64,000 nucleotides of DNA, taken from assembly GCA_963703745.1 (NCBI GenBank), contig CAVPFL010000002.1, positions 1,488,001 through 1,552,000 on the forward strand, given 5' to 3'. The notes under the pieces are model-generated. The model searched no databases. It was not told the origin of the DNA and saw only the letters and a program-made list of their open reading frames with translations. This DNA is from AP-15 sp963703745. Lineage in GTDB: Bacteria; Pseudomonadota; Alphaproteobacteria; ATCC43930; CGMCC-115725. A program made the translations under genes and the position numbers. This document shows, piece after piece, positions 52,289-60,176 of this stretch (within the stretch, counting starts at the first letter, position 1; each line of letters starts with the position of its first letter).

Positions 52289-53637
52289 GACAATGCGTCC
52301 CGCAGCTCCGCTTCGAGCCGGTCTATATGTTCGGCCGTTGCCATCTCGGTCGCTGCTACGACGAGGACGTCCGCCAACTCGGGCCGATTCGGGTAGAGGC
52401 GGCTGACCGGGATACCGGCGAGCACCCCTTTCTCAGCGAGGGTCTCGACGACTACCGCGGCTGGACGCGGTAGCCGCAGCGCGAACTCGTTGAAAAAGGC
52501 CCGGTTGACGAGCCGCACACCGGCTATGCGCTCGAGCCTTTCGGCGAGCGCCACGGCAGCGGCGTGATTCAAGTGCGCAAGGCTGGCCAGCCCGGTCTCG
52601 CCGAGTAATGCCAGATGAATGGTAAAGGCGAGCGCACAGAGCCCCGAATTGGTGCAGATGTTGCTGGTTGCCCTTTCTCGGCGAATATGCTGCTCGCGAG
52701 TCGACAAGGTCAGCACCCAACCGCGCCTTCCGTCGGCGTCGCGGGTCTCGCCGACGAGACGCCCCGGCATCTGGCGGACGAACTTGTCCCGGCTGGCGAA
52801 CAGGCCGAGATGGGGACCCCCGAAATTGAGTGCGTTGCCGAGCGATTGCCCTTCGGCCGCGACTATGTCCGCTCCCATTTCGCCAGGCGGGACAATGGCG
52901 CCGAGCGAGAGGATTTCCGTAACCACGACAACCAGCAGCGCGCCGGCGGCGTGGCAGTTTCGCGCGAGATCGGAATAGTCACGAATCTCACCGAAAAAAT
53001 CCGGGTTCTGCACGACGACGCAGGAAGTGTCGCGACCAACGAGCTTGGCGAGATCCCCGCCGTTACCGTAAGCCGGATCCGGATCCGGGATGTCGAGCTC
53101 GAAGCCGACGAAGCGAGCGTAGGTCTCGCACACCTCGCGGTAATGCGGATGGAGCCCGCCCGACAACACCGCCTTTCGCCGCCGCGTCGAACGATTGGCC
53201 ATCATCACCGCCTCGGCGCAGGCCGTCGCGCCGTCATAGAGTGACGCATTGGCAACCTCCATGCCGGTCAACAGCGCAACTTGGGTCTGGAATTCGAACA
53301 GATACTGCAAGGTTCCCTGCGCCAGCTCCGGCTGGTACGGGGTGTAGGAGGTCAGAAACTCACCGCGCTGGATCAGATGGTCGACCGCGGCCGGGATGTG
53401 GTGCCGGTAAGCACCGCCGCCGATGAAGAACGGAACGGAACCAGCCGCGAGGTTGCGTGAGGCGAGGCTTGATAGGGCGCGCTCGACTTCAATCTCGCCC
53501 GTCGCCTTGGGGAGGTCGACGAGACCGTCGAGCCGGGCGGCGCAGGGCACATCCGCGAACAACGCGTCAATCAATTCGACGCCGATCACCGCCAGCATCT
53601 CGTCGCGATCCTGATCCGTCAGCGGCAAATACCGCAT
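52285..53637 (-). CDS. gcvPA: Glycine dehydrogenase (decarboxylating) subunit 1
   Basis: A 450-residue alpha subunit of the split P-protein, forming the heterotetramer with GcvPB. It begins MRYLPLTDQDRDEMLAVIGV at ATG 53637, which shares its first base with the last base of the gcvH stop (TGATG). The longer frame upstream is antisense to no gene but overlaps gcvH and is rejected. Family blocks are FIGGGAYRHHIPAAV, YTPYQPELAQGTLQYLFEFQ and SLYDGATACAEA. It lacks its own PLP lysine, as expected for this subunit. Confidence 0.96.
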   Translation of the reverse strand: MRYLPLTDQDRDEMLAVIGVELIDALFADVPCAARLDGLVDLPKATGEIEVERALSSLASRNLAAGSVPFFIGGGAYRHHIPAAVDHLIQRGEFLTSYTPYQPELAQGTLQYLFEFQTQVALLTGMEVANASLYDGATACAEAVMMANRSTRRRKAVLSGGLHPHYREVCETYARFVGFELDIPDPDPAYGNGGDLAKLVGRDTSCVVVQNPDFFGEIRDYSDLARNCHAAGALLVVVVTEILSLGAIVPPGEMGADIVAAEGQSLGNALNFGGPHLGLFASRDKFVRQMPGRLVGETRDADGRRGWVLTLSTREQHIRRERATSNICTNSGLCALAFTIHLALLGETGLASLAHLNHAAAVALAERLERIAGVRLVNRAFFNEFALRLPRPAAVVVETLAEKGVLAGIPVSRLYPNRPELADVLVVAATEMATAEHIDRLEAELRDALS

Positions 53638-54014
53638 CAGTTCTGCTCCTGGATAAAGCGCGTGTATCCCTCCTCGTCCATCAGACTGTCTAATTCCTTT
53701 GGGTCGTCGAGGCGGAGCTTGACGAACCACCCATCGCCCATCGGGTCGGCATTGACTCTGGCGGGCTCAGTCGCGAGCATCTCGTTGATTTCCGCGACTT
53801 CACCCGAAACCGGCGCGTAGACTTCGCTTGCCGCCTTGACCAATTCGACCACCGCAGCCTCCTTGCCCTTCTCGACCCGGTGTCCGATTTCCGGCAGCTC
53901 GACATAAACAACATCGCCAAGCTGTGATTGCGCATAGTCGGTGATGCCGACGATCGCGAGGTCGCCGTCGAGCCGAACCCATTCATGATCTCTGGTGAAC
54001 CGAAAAGTGCTCAT
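53637..54014 (-). CDS. gcvH: Glycine cleavage system H protein
   Basis: A 125-residue lipoyl carrier that shuttles the aminomethyl group between P, T and L proteins. The start is ATG 54014, with AGGAGG nine bases upstream. A TTG two codons earlier is less likely. The lipoylation lysine lies in VVELVKAASEVYAPVSGEV (Lys60 from this start). The N-terminal block FTRDHEWVRLDG and the WFVKLRLDDP segment are typical. It is the second gene of the operon, 21 bases after gcvT. Confidence 0.96.
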   Translation of the reverse strand: MSTFRFTRDHEWVRLDGDLAIVGITDYAQSQLGDVVYVELPEIGHRVEKGKEAAVVELVKAASEVYAPVSGEVAEINEMLATEPARVNADPMGDGWFVKLRLDDPKELDSLMDEEGYTRFIQEQN

Positions 54015-54035
54015 CGGCAATTTCCTCCTGCGGCA

Positions 54036-55154
54036 TCAACCGCGGTGATAACCGTGCGGCACAAATGGCAGACGCATGACATGGGCCGGACGGGCAGTGC
54101 CGCGCACGAGCAAGCCGAGCGGCGTGCCTGCCCCCGCAAGGTTGCGATCGGCATAGCCCATCGCGATCGGTCCGCCGACTGAAGGGCCGAAGCCGCCGCT
54201 CGTCACTCGCCCAATTTTCGCCCCAGCGGCGTTGACGATTGGTGTATTCTCCCGCGCCGGGGCGCGTCCGTCCGGACGGATGCCAAGGCGGGTTCGCGTC
54301 GTCCCTTTAGCGAGCTGGCGGAGCACGACCGCCGCTCCGGGAAACCCACCTTCGGCGCGCCTTCGCTTGCCAATCGTCCAGGCGAGGGCGGCCTCGATCG
54401 GGGTCGTCGACTCGTCGATGTCATGTCCATAGAGGCAGAGGCCGGCCTCGAGGCGCAGCGAATCGCGCGCACCGAGGCCAATCGGCCATACCTCCGGCCG
54501 AGCGAGCAACATCTCGGCGACCGGCGCCGCACCAGCCGCCGGCAATGAAATCTCGAACCCGTCCTCGCCGGTATAGCCGGACCGGGTGACCAGGCACTTG
54601 CAGCCGGCCAGGTTCGTCTCCAAAGCGGTCATGAAACCGAGCCGCGCGATGCCTTCGCAAAAACCGGAAAGGACGGTTGCAGCAGCGGGTCCCTGAAGCG
54701 CCAGGAGCGCTTGGTCCTCCAGCGGCTCGACCGTCGTAGAGCGGTCGAGACCAGCGTGCAGATGGGCGAGATCGTCTTCTTTACGCGCGGCGTTGACGAC
54801 GAGAAAGAGCCCGTCCTTGAGCCGCGTTGCCATCAGATCATCGAGGATGCCGCCCTGCTCGTTCAGCAGTAGCGTATAACGCATGCTCAGCGCAGGCAGC
54901 GTCAGCAGATCGCTGGGGACGAGCGCTTCGAGCGCTTTGACCGGATCCCCTCCGGCGAGCCGCAGCTGCCCCATGTGCGAGACGTCGAAAAGCCCAGCTT
55001 TCGAGCGCGTGTGCAGGTGCTCGTTGAGGATGCCGGATGGGTATTGCAGCGGCATCTCGTACCCGGCAAAGGGCACCATCTTCGCGCCAAGGGCGAGATG
55101 GAGAGAGTGGAGCGGTGTCCGCTTAAGCGGTGCCGCGGCTGAAGCAAGGGCCAC
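54036..55154 (-). CDS. gcvT: Glycine cleavage system T protein (aminomethyltransferase)
   Basis: A 372-residue folate-dependent enzyme producing 5,10-methylene-THF from the H-protein-bound intermediate. I start it at GTG 55154, which has GGAGGT four bases upstream. The frame is open to 55226 but that part overlaps the riboswitch and is not conserved. Signatures are LHLALGAKMVPFAGYEMPLQ, FDVSHMGQLRL and YTGEDGFEISLP, with GLGARDSLRLEAGLCLYGHD near 240-260. It is the first gene of the gcv operon and is directly controlled by the upstream glycine riboswitch. Confidence 0.96.
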   Translation of the reverse strand: MALASAAAPLKRTPLHSLHLALGAKMVPFAGYEMPLQYPSGILNEHLHTRSKAGLFDVSHMGQLRLAGGDPVKALEALVPSDLLTLPALSMRYTLLLNEQGGILDDLMATRLKDGLFLVVNAARKEDDLAHLHAGLDRSTTVEPLEDQALLALQGPAAATVLSGFCEGIARLGFMTALETNLAGCKCLVTRSGYTGEDGFEISLPAAGAAPVAEMLLARPEVWPIGLGARDSLRLEAGLCLYGHDIDESTTPIEAALAWTIGKRRRAEGGFPGAAVVLRQLAKGTTRTRLGIRPDGRAPARENTPIVNAAGAKIGRVTSGGFGPSVGGPIAMGYADRNLAGAGTPLGLLVRGTARPAHVMRLPFVPHGYHRG

Positions 55155-55199
55155 ATTACCTCCGACAGAGCGGACGCTGAAGCGTCCGGCCGCTGCCCC

Positions 55200-55376
55200 C
55201 TCTGTCGTGGACCCTGAGAGATTCACCCGAGCCTCGACCCGGGCTTACTCCTTCGGTGAGCGGTCGATCACCCGCTGCTTTCCAGAGCGCCCTTCCGCCC
55301 GCAGTCCTTTTGCCTGAGAGTTTCCGGGGCGGTTGCTCCTTCGGCGCCGCGCCTTGGCGCGACCTCTCCTGCGGGC
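55200..55376 (-). promoter_or_regulatory. Tandem glycine riboswitch
   Basis: Read on the minus strand, the leader of gcvT shows two successive glycine aptamers. Aptamer 1 (about 55376-55295) has GGAGAGGTC, then GCCGAAGGAGCAACC and AAACTCTCAGGCAAAAGGAC. A short linker with TCTGGAAAGC follows. Aptamer 2 (about 55285-55205) has CACCGAAGGAGTAAGCC and GAATCTCTCAGGGTCC. The C-C-G-A-A-G-G-A-G and C-T-C-T-C-A-G-G pairs are the hallmark cores. Glycine binding would switch on the gcv operon. It ends about 46 nucleotides before the GTG start. Edges are approximate. Confidence 0.95.
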
Positions 55377-55377
55377 G

Positions 55378-55656
55378 TGCATACAGCGCAGCTTGTTTAG
55401 CACCAGCCGGCGCCAAAGACTAGGCCATTGCGGTCGGTCCTCACCGCCGACCGGCGCGAATTCGGCGCAGCATCGGAGCGGTCCGCGTCCCTGAGATCAG
55501 GGAGAAAAATCAATTCGCACCCAAAAATACTCGGCTCAGGGCGAATAAGCGTTTTATAACAGAGGCGTACGATTTCAACTTAGGCATGCTGGTCAGGGAG
55601 GCACAACAGTCTCCTGAGGGAGCGAGCAGGGCGAGGAATACGAGCGGCCGACGCCT
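55378..55656. other. Gene-free stretch between gcv leader and CRISPR-like relic
   Basis: About 280 bp where I find no gene, RNA or clear repeat. A minus frame (55510-55803) is open but its translation contains HAGMNR and PRARGNEP, the typical false peptides produced by I-E-type CRISPR repeats, so I treat it as non-coding. The gcv promoter should be near 55380-55440 on the minus strand. Confidence 0.45.
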
Positions 55657-55757
55657 CGGTTCATTCCCGCGTGCGCGGGGAACACCCAAGAGCGCTGGAA
55701 GACCGCTCCGGCGATATCGGTTCATCCCCGCATGCGCGTCGCTTTCGCGGGGAATAC
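55657..55757. CRISPR. Relic of a type I-E-like CRISPR array (two repeats, one spacer)
   Basis: Repeat 1 is exactly 29 bases (55657-55685), starting CGGTTCATTCCCGCGTGC and ending GGGGAACAC, the usual I-E repeat layout with a GCG/CGC palindrome. A 32-base segment follows (55686-55717), the standard I-E spacer length. Repeat 2 begins at 55718 with CGGTTCATCCCCGCATGCGC but is broken by an 11-base insertion before GGGGAATAC (to 55757). No further repeat units flank it and no cas genes occur in the window. It looks like a decayed or orphan mini-array. Confidence 0.6.
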
Positions 55758-55799
55758 ATTTTACGCAGTATTTCCGATCGAAGAGCAAACGGCAGCCGC

Positions 55800-56336
55800 T
55801 CAACGTCCGCGGTAATGCTTGTAGAAATCGACGACCTCGGGGCTCTGCTGGAAGCCGAGATCGACGCTGAGATCGGTGCCCTTGTGACCGCCGAGCGGGA
55901 TCGTCTCTTCAATATGATCGGTGACCCCGGCGCGCTTCTGTGGTGTGTCGAAGACGATGCGCACCGGGAGCGTCTTTTTGCCGAGGATCGATTGATCGGG
56001 GCCGGTCACCGCCACAAAATATTGAAAGTCTACCGAATCGGCCTTAGCGGCTGGGCCGCGCTCGCCGACGACGACGACATCGAGGGTCATGTGAATCGCG
56101 TCGCCGGTATATTCGCACTTGATATCGGCCTCGCTCAGCAGCCCATAGAATGCGACGTTGTCCGGGCGACGCTCCGGAGCCGGGCCAAACACGGCGGTGT
56201 TGGCGAGCGGTCGCAGGATCACCGCGCCGGGACACGCCTCGGTCGGTTTCGAGGAAGACGACGAAAGCCAGCCGCAGCCGGAGAGAGCGAGGAGACCAAC
56301 CAGCACCGCACCCGGTGCGGTGCGCGCGCGTCTCAC
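55800..56336 (-). CDS. Hypothetical lipoprotein
   Basis: A 178-residue predicted lipoprotein. The start is GTG 56336, overlapping the CDGSH gene stop as GTGA, and gives a signal peptide APGAVLVGLLALSGCGWL with lipobox LSGC at about residue 21. A serine-rich linker follows, then a globular domain with CPGAVILRPLANTAVF and IHMTLDVVVVGERGP. Two further cysteines (CPG and KCEY) might form a disulphide. I know similar proteins only as hypothetical in Rhodospirillaceae. The longer open frame from 56501 is rejected because it overlaps the CDGSH gene entirely. Confidence 0.75.
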   Translation of the reverse strand: MRRARTAPGAVLVGLLALSGCGWLSSSSSKPTEACPGAVILRPLANTAVFGPAPERRPDNVAFYGLLSEADIKCEYTGDAIHMTLDVVVVGERGPAAKADSVDFQYFVAVTGPDQSILGKKTLPVRIVFDTPQKRAGVTDHIEETIPLGGHKGTDLSVDLGFQQSPEVVDFYKHYRGR

Positions 56337-56572
56337 AGACTGGCGTGTGTACCGTCGCAGAACGGCTTGCCGCCGGTCGACTTGCAGCCGCAGAGCCAGA
56401 CTTCCTCGGTCGCCGCGGCGGTGAACGGAACCGGGGTCAGCCCGGTGCCCTGGTGCGAGCCATCGCAGAAGGGCTGGTTGGCGCTCCGCCCGCAGGCGCA
56501 CCAGAAATAGCGCTTGCCGGCCTCGACGGTGACGCCATAGGGCTCCTTTTGCGCGGGTATCGGTTCGGCCAT
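56333..56572 (-). CDS. Double CDGSH iron-sulfur domain protein
   Basis: A 79-residue protein with two CDGSH-type [2Fe-2S] motifs. The first is WCACGRSANQPFCDGSH (about 25-41) and the second LCGCKSTGGKPFCDGTH (about 60-76). Each has the C-x-C-x2-(S/T)-x3-P-x-C-D-G-(S/T)-H ligand set, with three Cys and one His per cluster. There is no membrane anchor. Tandem CDGSH proteins of this type are small soluble redox proteins of undefined partner. It is divergent from thrB and translationally coupled to the lipoprotein gene. Confidence 0.93.
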   Translation of the reverse strand: MAEPIPAQKEPYGVTVEAGKRYFWCACGRSANQPFCDGSHQGTGLTPVPFTAAATEEVWLCGCKSTGGKPFCDGTHASL

Positions 56573-56698
56573 TATTTCTTCCCTGCCGTCGCCGTTGCTA
56601 GTGTCGGCGCGCTCCGGCGGCGCGCGCGTCGAACTGTATGCGAGCCGCGCCCGAGGCACAAGCCAGGTTGAGGCAGGACCAGGTTGAGGTAGGGAGTG

Positions 56699-57664
56699 AT
56701 GGCCGTCTACACCGATGTCTCCGATGATGATCTCAGAGCCTTTGCTGCGCTCTACGACATCGGCGAAGTGCTGTCCTGCAAGGGGATCGCCGAGGGAGTC
56801 GAGAACTCGAACTTTCTGATCACCACCGAGCACGGCAATTTCATTTTGACCCTCTATGAAAAGCGGGTCGCGCCAAGGGACCTGCCGTTTTTTATCGCGC
56901 TGATGGAGCATCTCGCGCGTCACGGCGTCGCATGCCCGACACCCGTGCCGGGTCGTGACGGCATCGCCTTACGTGAGCTATGCGGGCGGCCCGCCGCAAT
57001 CGTGACGTTTCTTGCCGGGATGTGGCCGCGGCGAATTCTGCCTTTCCATTGCGCCGCTCTCGGCCGAGCGCTCGCCGAGCTGCATCGCGCCGGCGCCTCC
57101 TTTCCGATGACCCGAGCGAATGATCTCTCGGTCGACGGTTGGCGGCGGCTGTTCGAATCCTCTCAAACCCGCGCCGCCGAGGTGCAGTCCGGGCTCGCCG
57201 AGGAACTCGCTGAGGAACTTGTGCTGCTCGAAACCGTGTGGCCGCGCGACCTTCCGATCGGGGTAATCCACGCCGACCTTTTTCCCGATAACGTCTTCTT
57301 CCGCGACCACGAGCTGTCCGGCCTGATTGACTTCTATTTCGCCTGCACCGATTTTCTCGCCTATGACTTGGCCATCTGCCTCAACGCCTGGTGCTTCGAA
57401 GGTGATGGCAGCTTCAACGTGACGAAGGCGCGACTGCTGCTCGACGGTTATCGAGGGGGACGGCCGCTCGCGCCGGCCGAACTCGCTGCGTTGCCGGTGC
57501 TCGCCCGCGGGAGCGCGCTGCGCTTTTTGCTGACGCGGCTCTTTGATTGGCTCAACCAACCGGCGGGGGCGTTGGTGCGGCCGAAGGACCCTCTCGAATA
57601 TCTGCGTAAGCTGCGGTTCCACCGCTCCATTACCGACCCGCGCGGATATGGTCTCGATGCCTGA
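56699..57664 (+). CDS. thrB: Homoserine kinase
   Basis: A 321-residue kinase of the APH/ThrB-II type that phosphorylates L-homoserine for threonine synthesis. ATG 56699 has AGGTAGGGA upstream. Features are SNFLITTEHGNFILTLYEKR near residue 38 (nucleotide-binding lobe), the catalytic-loop equivalent GVIHADLFPDNVFF, and the metal-binding GLIDFYFACTDFLAYDLAIC. It overlaps rnhA by eight bases. The threonine synthase gene lies about 4 kb downstream on the opposite strand. This kinase is unrelated to the GHMP-type ThrB of enterics. Confidence 0.95.
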   Translation: MAVYTDVSDDDLRAFAALYDIGEVLSCKGIAEGVENSNFLITTEHGNFILTLYEKRVAPRDLPFFIALMEHLARHGVACPTPVPGRDGIALRELCGRPAAIVTFLAGMWPRRILPFHCAALGRALAELHRAGASFPMTRANDLSVDGWRRLFESSQTRAAEVQSGLAEELAEELVLLETVWPRDLPIGVIHADLFPDNVFFRDHELSGLIDFYFACTDFLAYDLAICLNAWCFEGDGSFNVTKARLLLDGYRGGRPLAPAELAALPVLARGSALRFLLTRLFDWLNQPAGALVRPKDPLEYLRKLRFHRSITDPRGYGLDA

Positions 57665-58151
57665 GCTGTCGGAGGTCGAAGTCTTTACCGATGGCGCATG
57701 CCGCGGCAACCCGGGGCCCGGCGGGTGGGCCGCAATCCTGCGCTATCGCGGGACGGAAAAGGAATTAAGTGGCTTCGAGCCCGACACGACCAACAACCGT
57801 ATGGAGATGACGGCGGCGGTCGCGGGGTTGGAGGCTCTGAAGCGTCCTTGCCGAGTGCGGCTCTATAGCGATAGCCAGTATCTGCGTGATGGCATCACCA
57901 AGTGGATCAACGGCTGGAAGCGGCGCGGCTGGCTGACCGCCGACAAGCAGCCGGTGAAGAACATCGATCTATGGCAACGACTCGACGCCGCCGCGGCTCC
58001 GCACGACGTCGCCTGGATTTGGGTACGCGGTCATTCCGGTCATCCCGAAAACGAACGAGCCGATGCGCTGGCGCGCGCTCGTATCGCCGAAGCAAGCCGG
58101 CAGAATCAGATCGTCTTTACCCCGGCCGCATCGTCGACCGAGGCAAGGTAG
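57657..58151 (+). CDS. rnhA: Ribonuclease HI
   Basis: A 164-residue enzyme that cleaves RNA in RNA-DNA hybrids. Start ATG 57657 lies inside the thrB stop region. The catalytic acidic residues are Asp12 in FTDGACRGNPGPGGW, Glu50 in NRMEMTAAV, Asp72 in LYSDSQYL, and Asp in HPENERADALA. The basic handle (WKRRGWLTADKQPVKN) is present, so it is the E. coli type. The thrB-rnhA order is common in alphaproteobacteria. Confidence 0.96.
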   Translation: MPELSEVEVFTDGACRGNPGPGGWAAILRYRGTEKELSGFEPDTTNNRMEMTAAVAGLEALKRPCRVRLYSDSQYLRDGITKWINGWKRRGWLTADKQPVKNIDLWQRLDAAAAPHDVAWIWVRGHSGHPENERADALARARIAEASRQNQIVFTPAASSTEAR

Positions 58152-58169
58152 GTAGCGGTAAGGGCCCGT

Positions 58170-58655
58170 TTACAGGGCCTTGAGCATCGCGTCGGCGCTG
58201 GAGGCGTCCACCTGGCCCGGCTGTGCTTCGACGCTGAGCGACTTTACCACGCCATTATCGACCAGCATCGCGTACCGCTTTGAGCGCACTCCAAGGCCGC
58301 CCTTTGTCAGATCGAGCTCAAGGCCGAGGGCACGCGCGAAATCGCCGCTGCCGTCGGCCAGCATTCTGACCTTTCCTTCGGTCTTCTGTTCTTTGCCCCA
58401 GGCTCCCATCACGAACGCATCATTGACCGCCACGCAGGCGATTTCATCGACCCCCTTCGCCTTGAGGTCGGCGGCTTTATCCACGTAGCCGGGCAGGTGG
58501 CGCTGAGAGCAAGCCGGGGTGAAGGCGCCCGGCACGGCAAACAGCACGACCTTTTTGCCTCCGAAGATCTCGTCAGTGGTGAACTCCTTTACACCTTCCG
58601 GTGTTAGCTGCTTCAGCGTCACCGATGGTATCTTGTCACCAACATTGATGGTCAT
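58170..58655 (-). CDS. Peroxiredoxin, Prx5/hybrid-redoxin type
   Basis: A 161-residue thiol peroxidase. The peroxidatic cysteine is Cys49 in VPGAFTPACSQRHLPGY, the T-x-x-C motif of Prx5. Other family blocks are MTINVGDKIPSVTLKQL, CVAVNDAFVMGAWG and RSKRYAMLVDNG. There is no second conserved Cys in the resolving position, suggesting a 1-Cys or glutaredoxin-dependent mechanism. ATG 58655 gives the family's usual N terminus. It converges with rnhA and is divergent from yqgE. Confidence 0.93.
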   Translation of the reverse strand: MTINVGDKIPSVTLKQLTPEGVKEFTTDEIFGGKKVVLFAVPGAFTPACSQRHLPGYVDKAADLKAKGVDEIACVAVNDAFVMGAWGKEQKTEGKVRMLADGSGDFARALGLELDLTKGGLGVRSKRYAMLVDNGVVKSLSVEAQPGQVDASSADAMLKAL

Positions 58656-58868
58656 GTTATCCCTCCGGTGGTGTGCGAGACCAAGAGCCCGGGTCACGGC
58701 TTGCGTTCCCGCCGTTTAGGGGTCCGGCCGGCAGACCGATAGCATAGAGCGGATCGCTCGGCAAATCCGAGCGCGGGTACCCGGGCGACGTTTACTGGTG
58801 CATGAGCACGCGCAACGAAATCCGTGTATAGGCGGAGAGGCTGGGATCCTCAATTCAGGGTGGGAGAG

Positions 58869-59438
58869 GTGATAGTCGATCGGAAGTCGCTCGCGGGACA
58901 TCTCTTGGTGGCGATGCCACAGATGCTAGACCCTCGGTTTGCTCGGTCTGTCATTTATCTTTGCACCCACAGCTCCGACGCAGGCGCGATGGGTCTCATT
59001 ATCAATAAGCCGTTGGGCTCGTTGACGATGGGAGAGCTGTTCGCGCAGCTCGACATCGAACCGAGCGCAGTCGTCAATTTGCATCCGGTGCATTTTGGAG
59101 GCCCGGTAGAAGCAGGCCGAGGTTTTGTGCTCCACACGGCCGACTATCGCGAGGAGTCCACTCTCCATGTGGACGGCAATATTTCGGTCACGGCGAGCTT
59201 TGAGGTCCTGCGCGCTATAGGCAAAGATCAGGGTCCGCGCCAAAGCCTTTTCGCCCTCGGCTATGCCGGTTGGGCGCCAGGTCAACTTGACGCCGAAATC
59301 CAGGCTAATGGCTGGCTTTCTGTCGCTGCGGATGACGCTATCGTGTTCGCTCCCGATCACGACGGGAAATGGAATCGTGCGCTCGCCAAGCTCGGCATCG
59401 ATCCGTCGATGTTGTCGAGCGACGCCGGTCACGCGTAA
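58869..59438 (+). CDS. YqgE/AlgH family protein
   Basis: A 189-residue protein of the UPF0301 family. Signatures are LAGHLLVAMPQMLDPRFARS, VIYLCTHSSDAGAMGLIINK and VHFGGPVEAGRGFVLHT. Start is uncertain: GTG 58869 fits the family length, but GTG 58860 and 58824 are in frame. AlgH was first described as a regulator of alginate genes, but the biochemical role of the family is unclear. It precedes a GNAT gene that lies on the opposite strand. Confidence 0.88.
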   Translation: MIVDRKSLAGHLLVAMPQMLDPRFARSVIYLCTHSSDAGAMGLIINKPLGSLTMGELFAQLDIEPSAVVNLHPVHFGGPVEAGRGFVLHTADYREESTLHVDGNISVTASFEVLRAIGKDQGPRQSLFALGYAGWAPGQLDAEIQANGWLSVAADDAIVFAPDHDGKWNRALAKLGIDPSMLSSDAGHA

Positions 59439-59527
59439 GAGCGGTATTTTTTTGCGCGTAAAGGACCGGCATTCACGCTCCCCGGCGCGAGCGCGTCCGG
59501 ACGAATGCATTGCCCGTCGGCGACGCC

Positions 59528-60163
59528 TCAACCCCCGATGGTTGTGCGCACTTTTTCAGCACTGCGCCCATCCCAATCCTCGCGCAGGATCGCGAAAAGC
59601 AGGTGGTCCTGCCATTTCCCCTCGATGCACAAGTATTGCCGGGCATAGCCCTCCTGCCGGAACCCGGCTCGGAGCAGCAGGGAACGGCTCGGGGTGTTGT
59701 TCGGCAGGCAAGCTGCCTCGACCCGATGGAGGCGAAGCTGCTCGAAGGCAAAGGCCAGGACGAGAGGAAGTGCCGCCGTCATGTAACCCCTCCGCGCGAA
59801 GGGCTCACCGATCCAGTAGCCGAGACTGGCAGTCTCGGACACGCCGCGCCGTAGATTGGAGAGGCCGAGTCCGCCGATCAGTGTTTCGTCATCGGTGAAG
59901 ATGAACAAGTTGTAGGCTTGGTCCGTCCTCCAGTCTTCGGCATAGCGGGCCACTCGGGCACGGAAGCTCGCTCGACTCAACGCGTCGACGGGCCAACTTG
60001 GCTCCCACGGTGCGAGAAAGGTTCGCGAACGGCCGCGCAGGCTCGCCCAGTCCTCGTAATCGCCGCGTTCGGGCGAACGCAAGAAGACACGCTCGCCGAC
60101 CAAGCGAAACGGCTCCGCCCGAGCGAGAAAGATGCGGGGAAACGATTTGCGTTGTGGCGCCAT
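59528..60163 (-). CDS. GNAT-family N-acetyltransferase, RimJ/RimL type
   Basis: A 211-residue acetyltransferase resembling RimJ, which acetylates the N terminus of ribosomal protein S5. The sequence has VGERVFLRSPERGDYEDWAS, then SLGYWIGEPFARRGYMTAAL (motif A with acetyl-CoA contacts) and CLPNNTPSRSLLLRAGFRQEG, which is typical of the RimJ group. The start at ATG 60163 lies 14 bases after the M16 peptidase stop, giving a short operon thrC - M16 peptidase - GNAT. Substrate is inferred only from family. Confidence 0.9.
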   Translation of the reverse strand: MAPQRKSFPRIFLARAEPFRLVGERVFLRSPERGDYEDWASLRGRSRTFLAPWEPSWPVDALSRASFRARVARYAEDWRTDQAYNLFIFTDDETLIGGLGLSNLRRGVSETASLGYWIGEPFARRGYMTAALPLVLAFAFEQLRLHRVEAACLPNNTPSRSLLLRAGFRQEGYARQYLCIEGKWQDHLLFAILREDWDGRSAEKVRTTIGG

Positions 60164-60176
60164 CGCTATCGCAGCA

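Noticed and set aside
55156..55416. Minus-strand ORF of 86 codons
   Set aside because: It lies entirely over the glycine riboswitch and its conserved aptamer cores.
55510..55803. Minus-strand ORF of 97 codons
   Set aside because: Its HAGMNR and PRARGNEP peptides are the typical false translation of I-E-like CRISPR repeats, so the DNA is better explained as an array relic.
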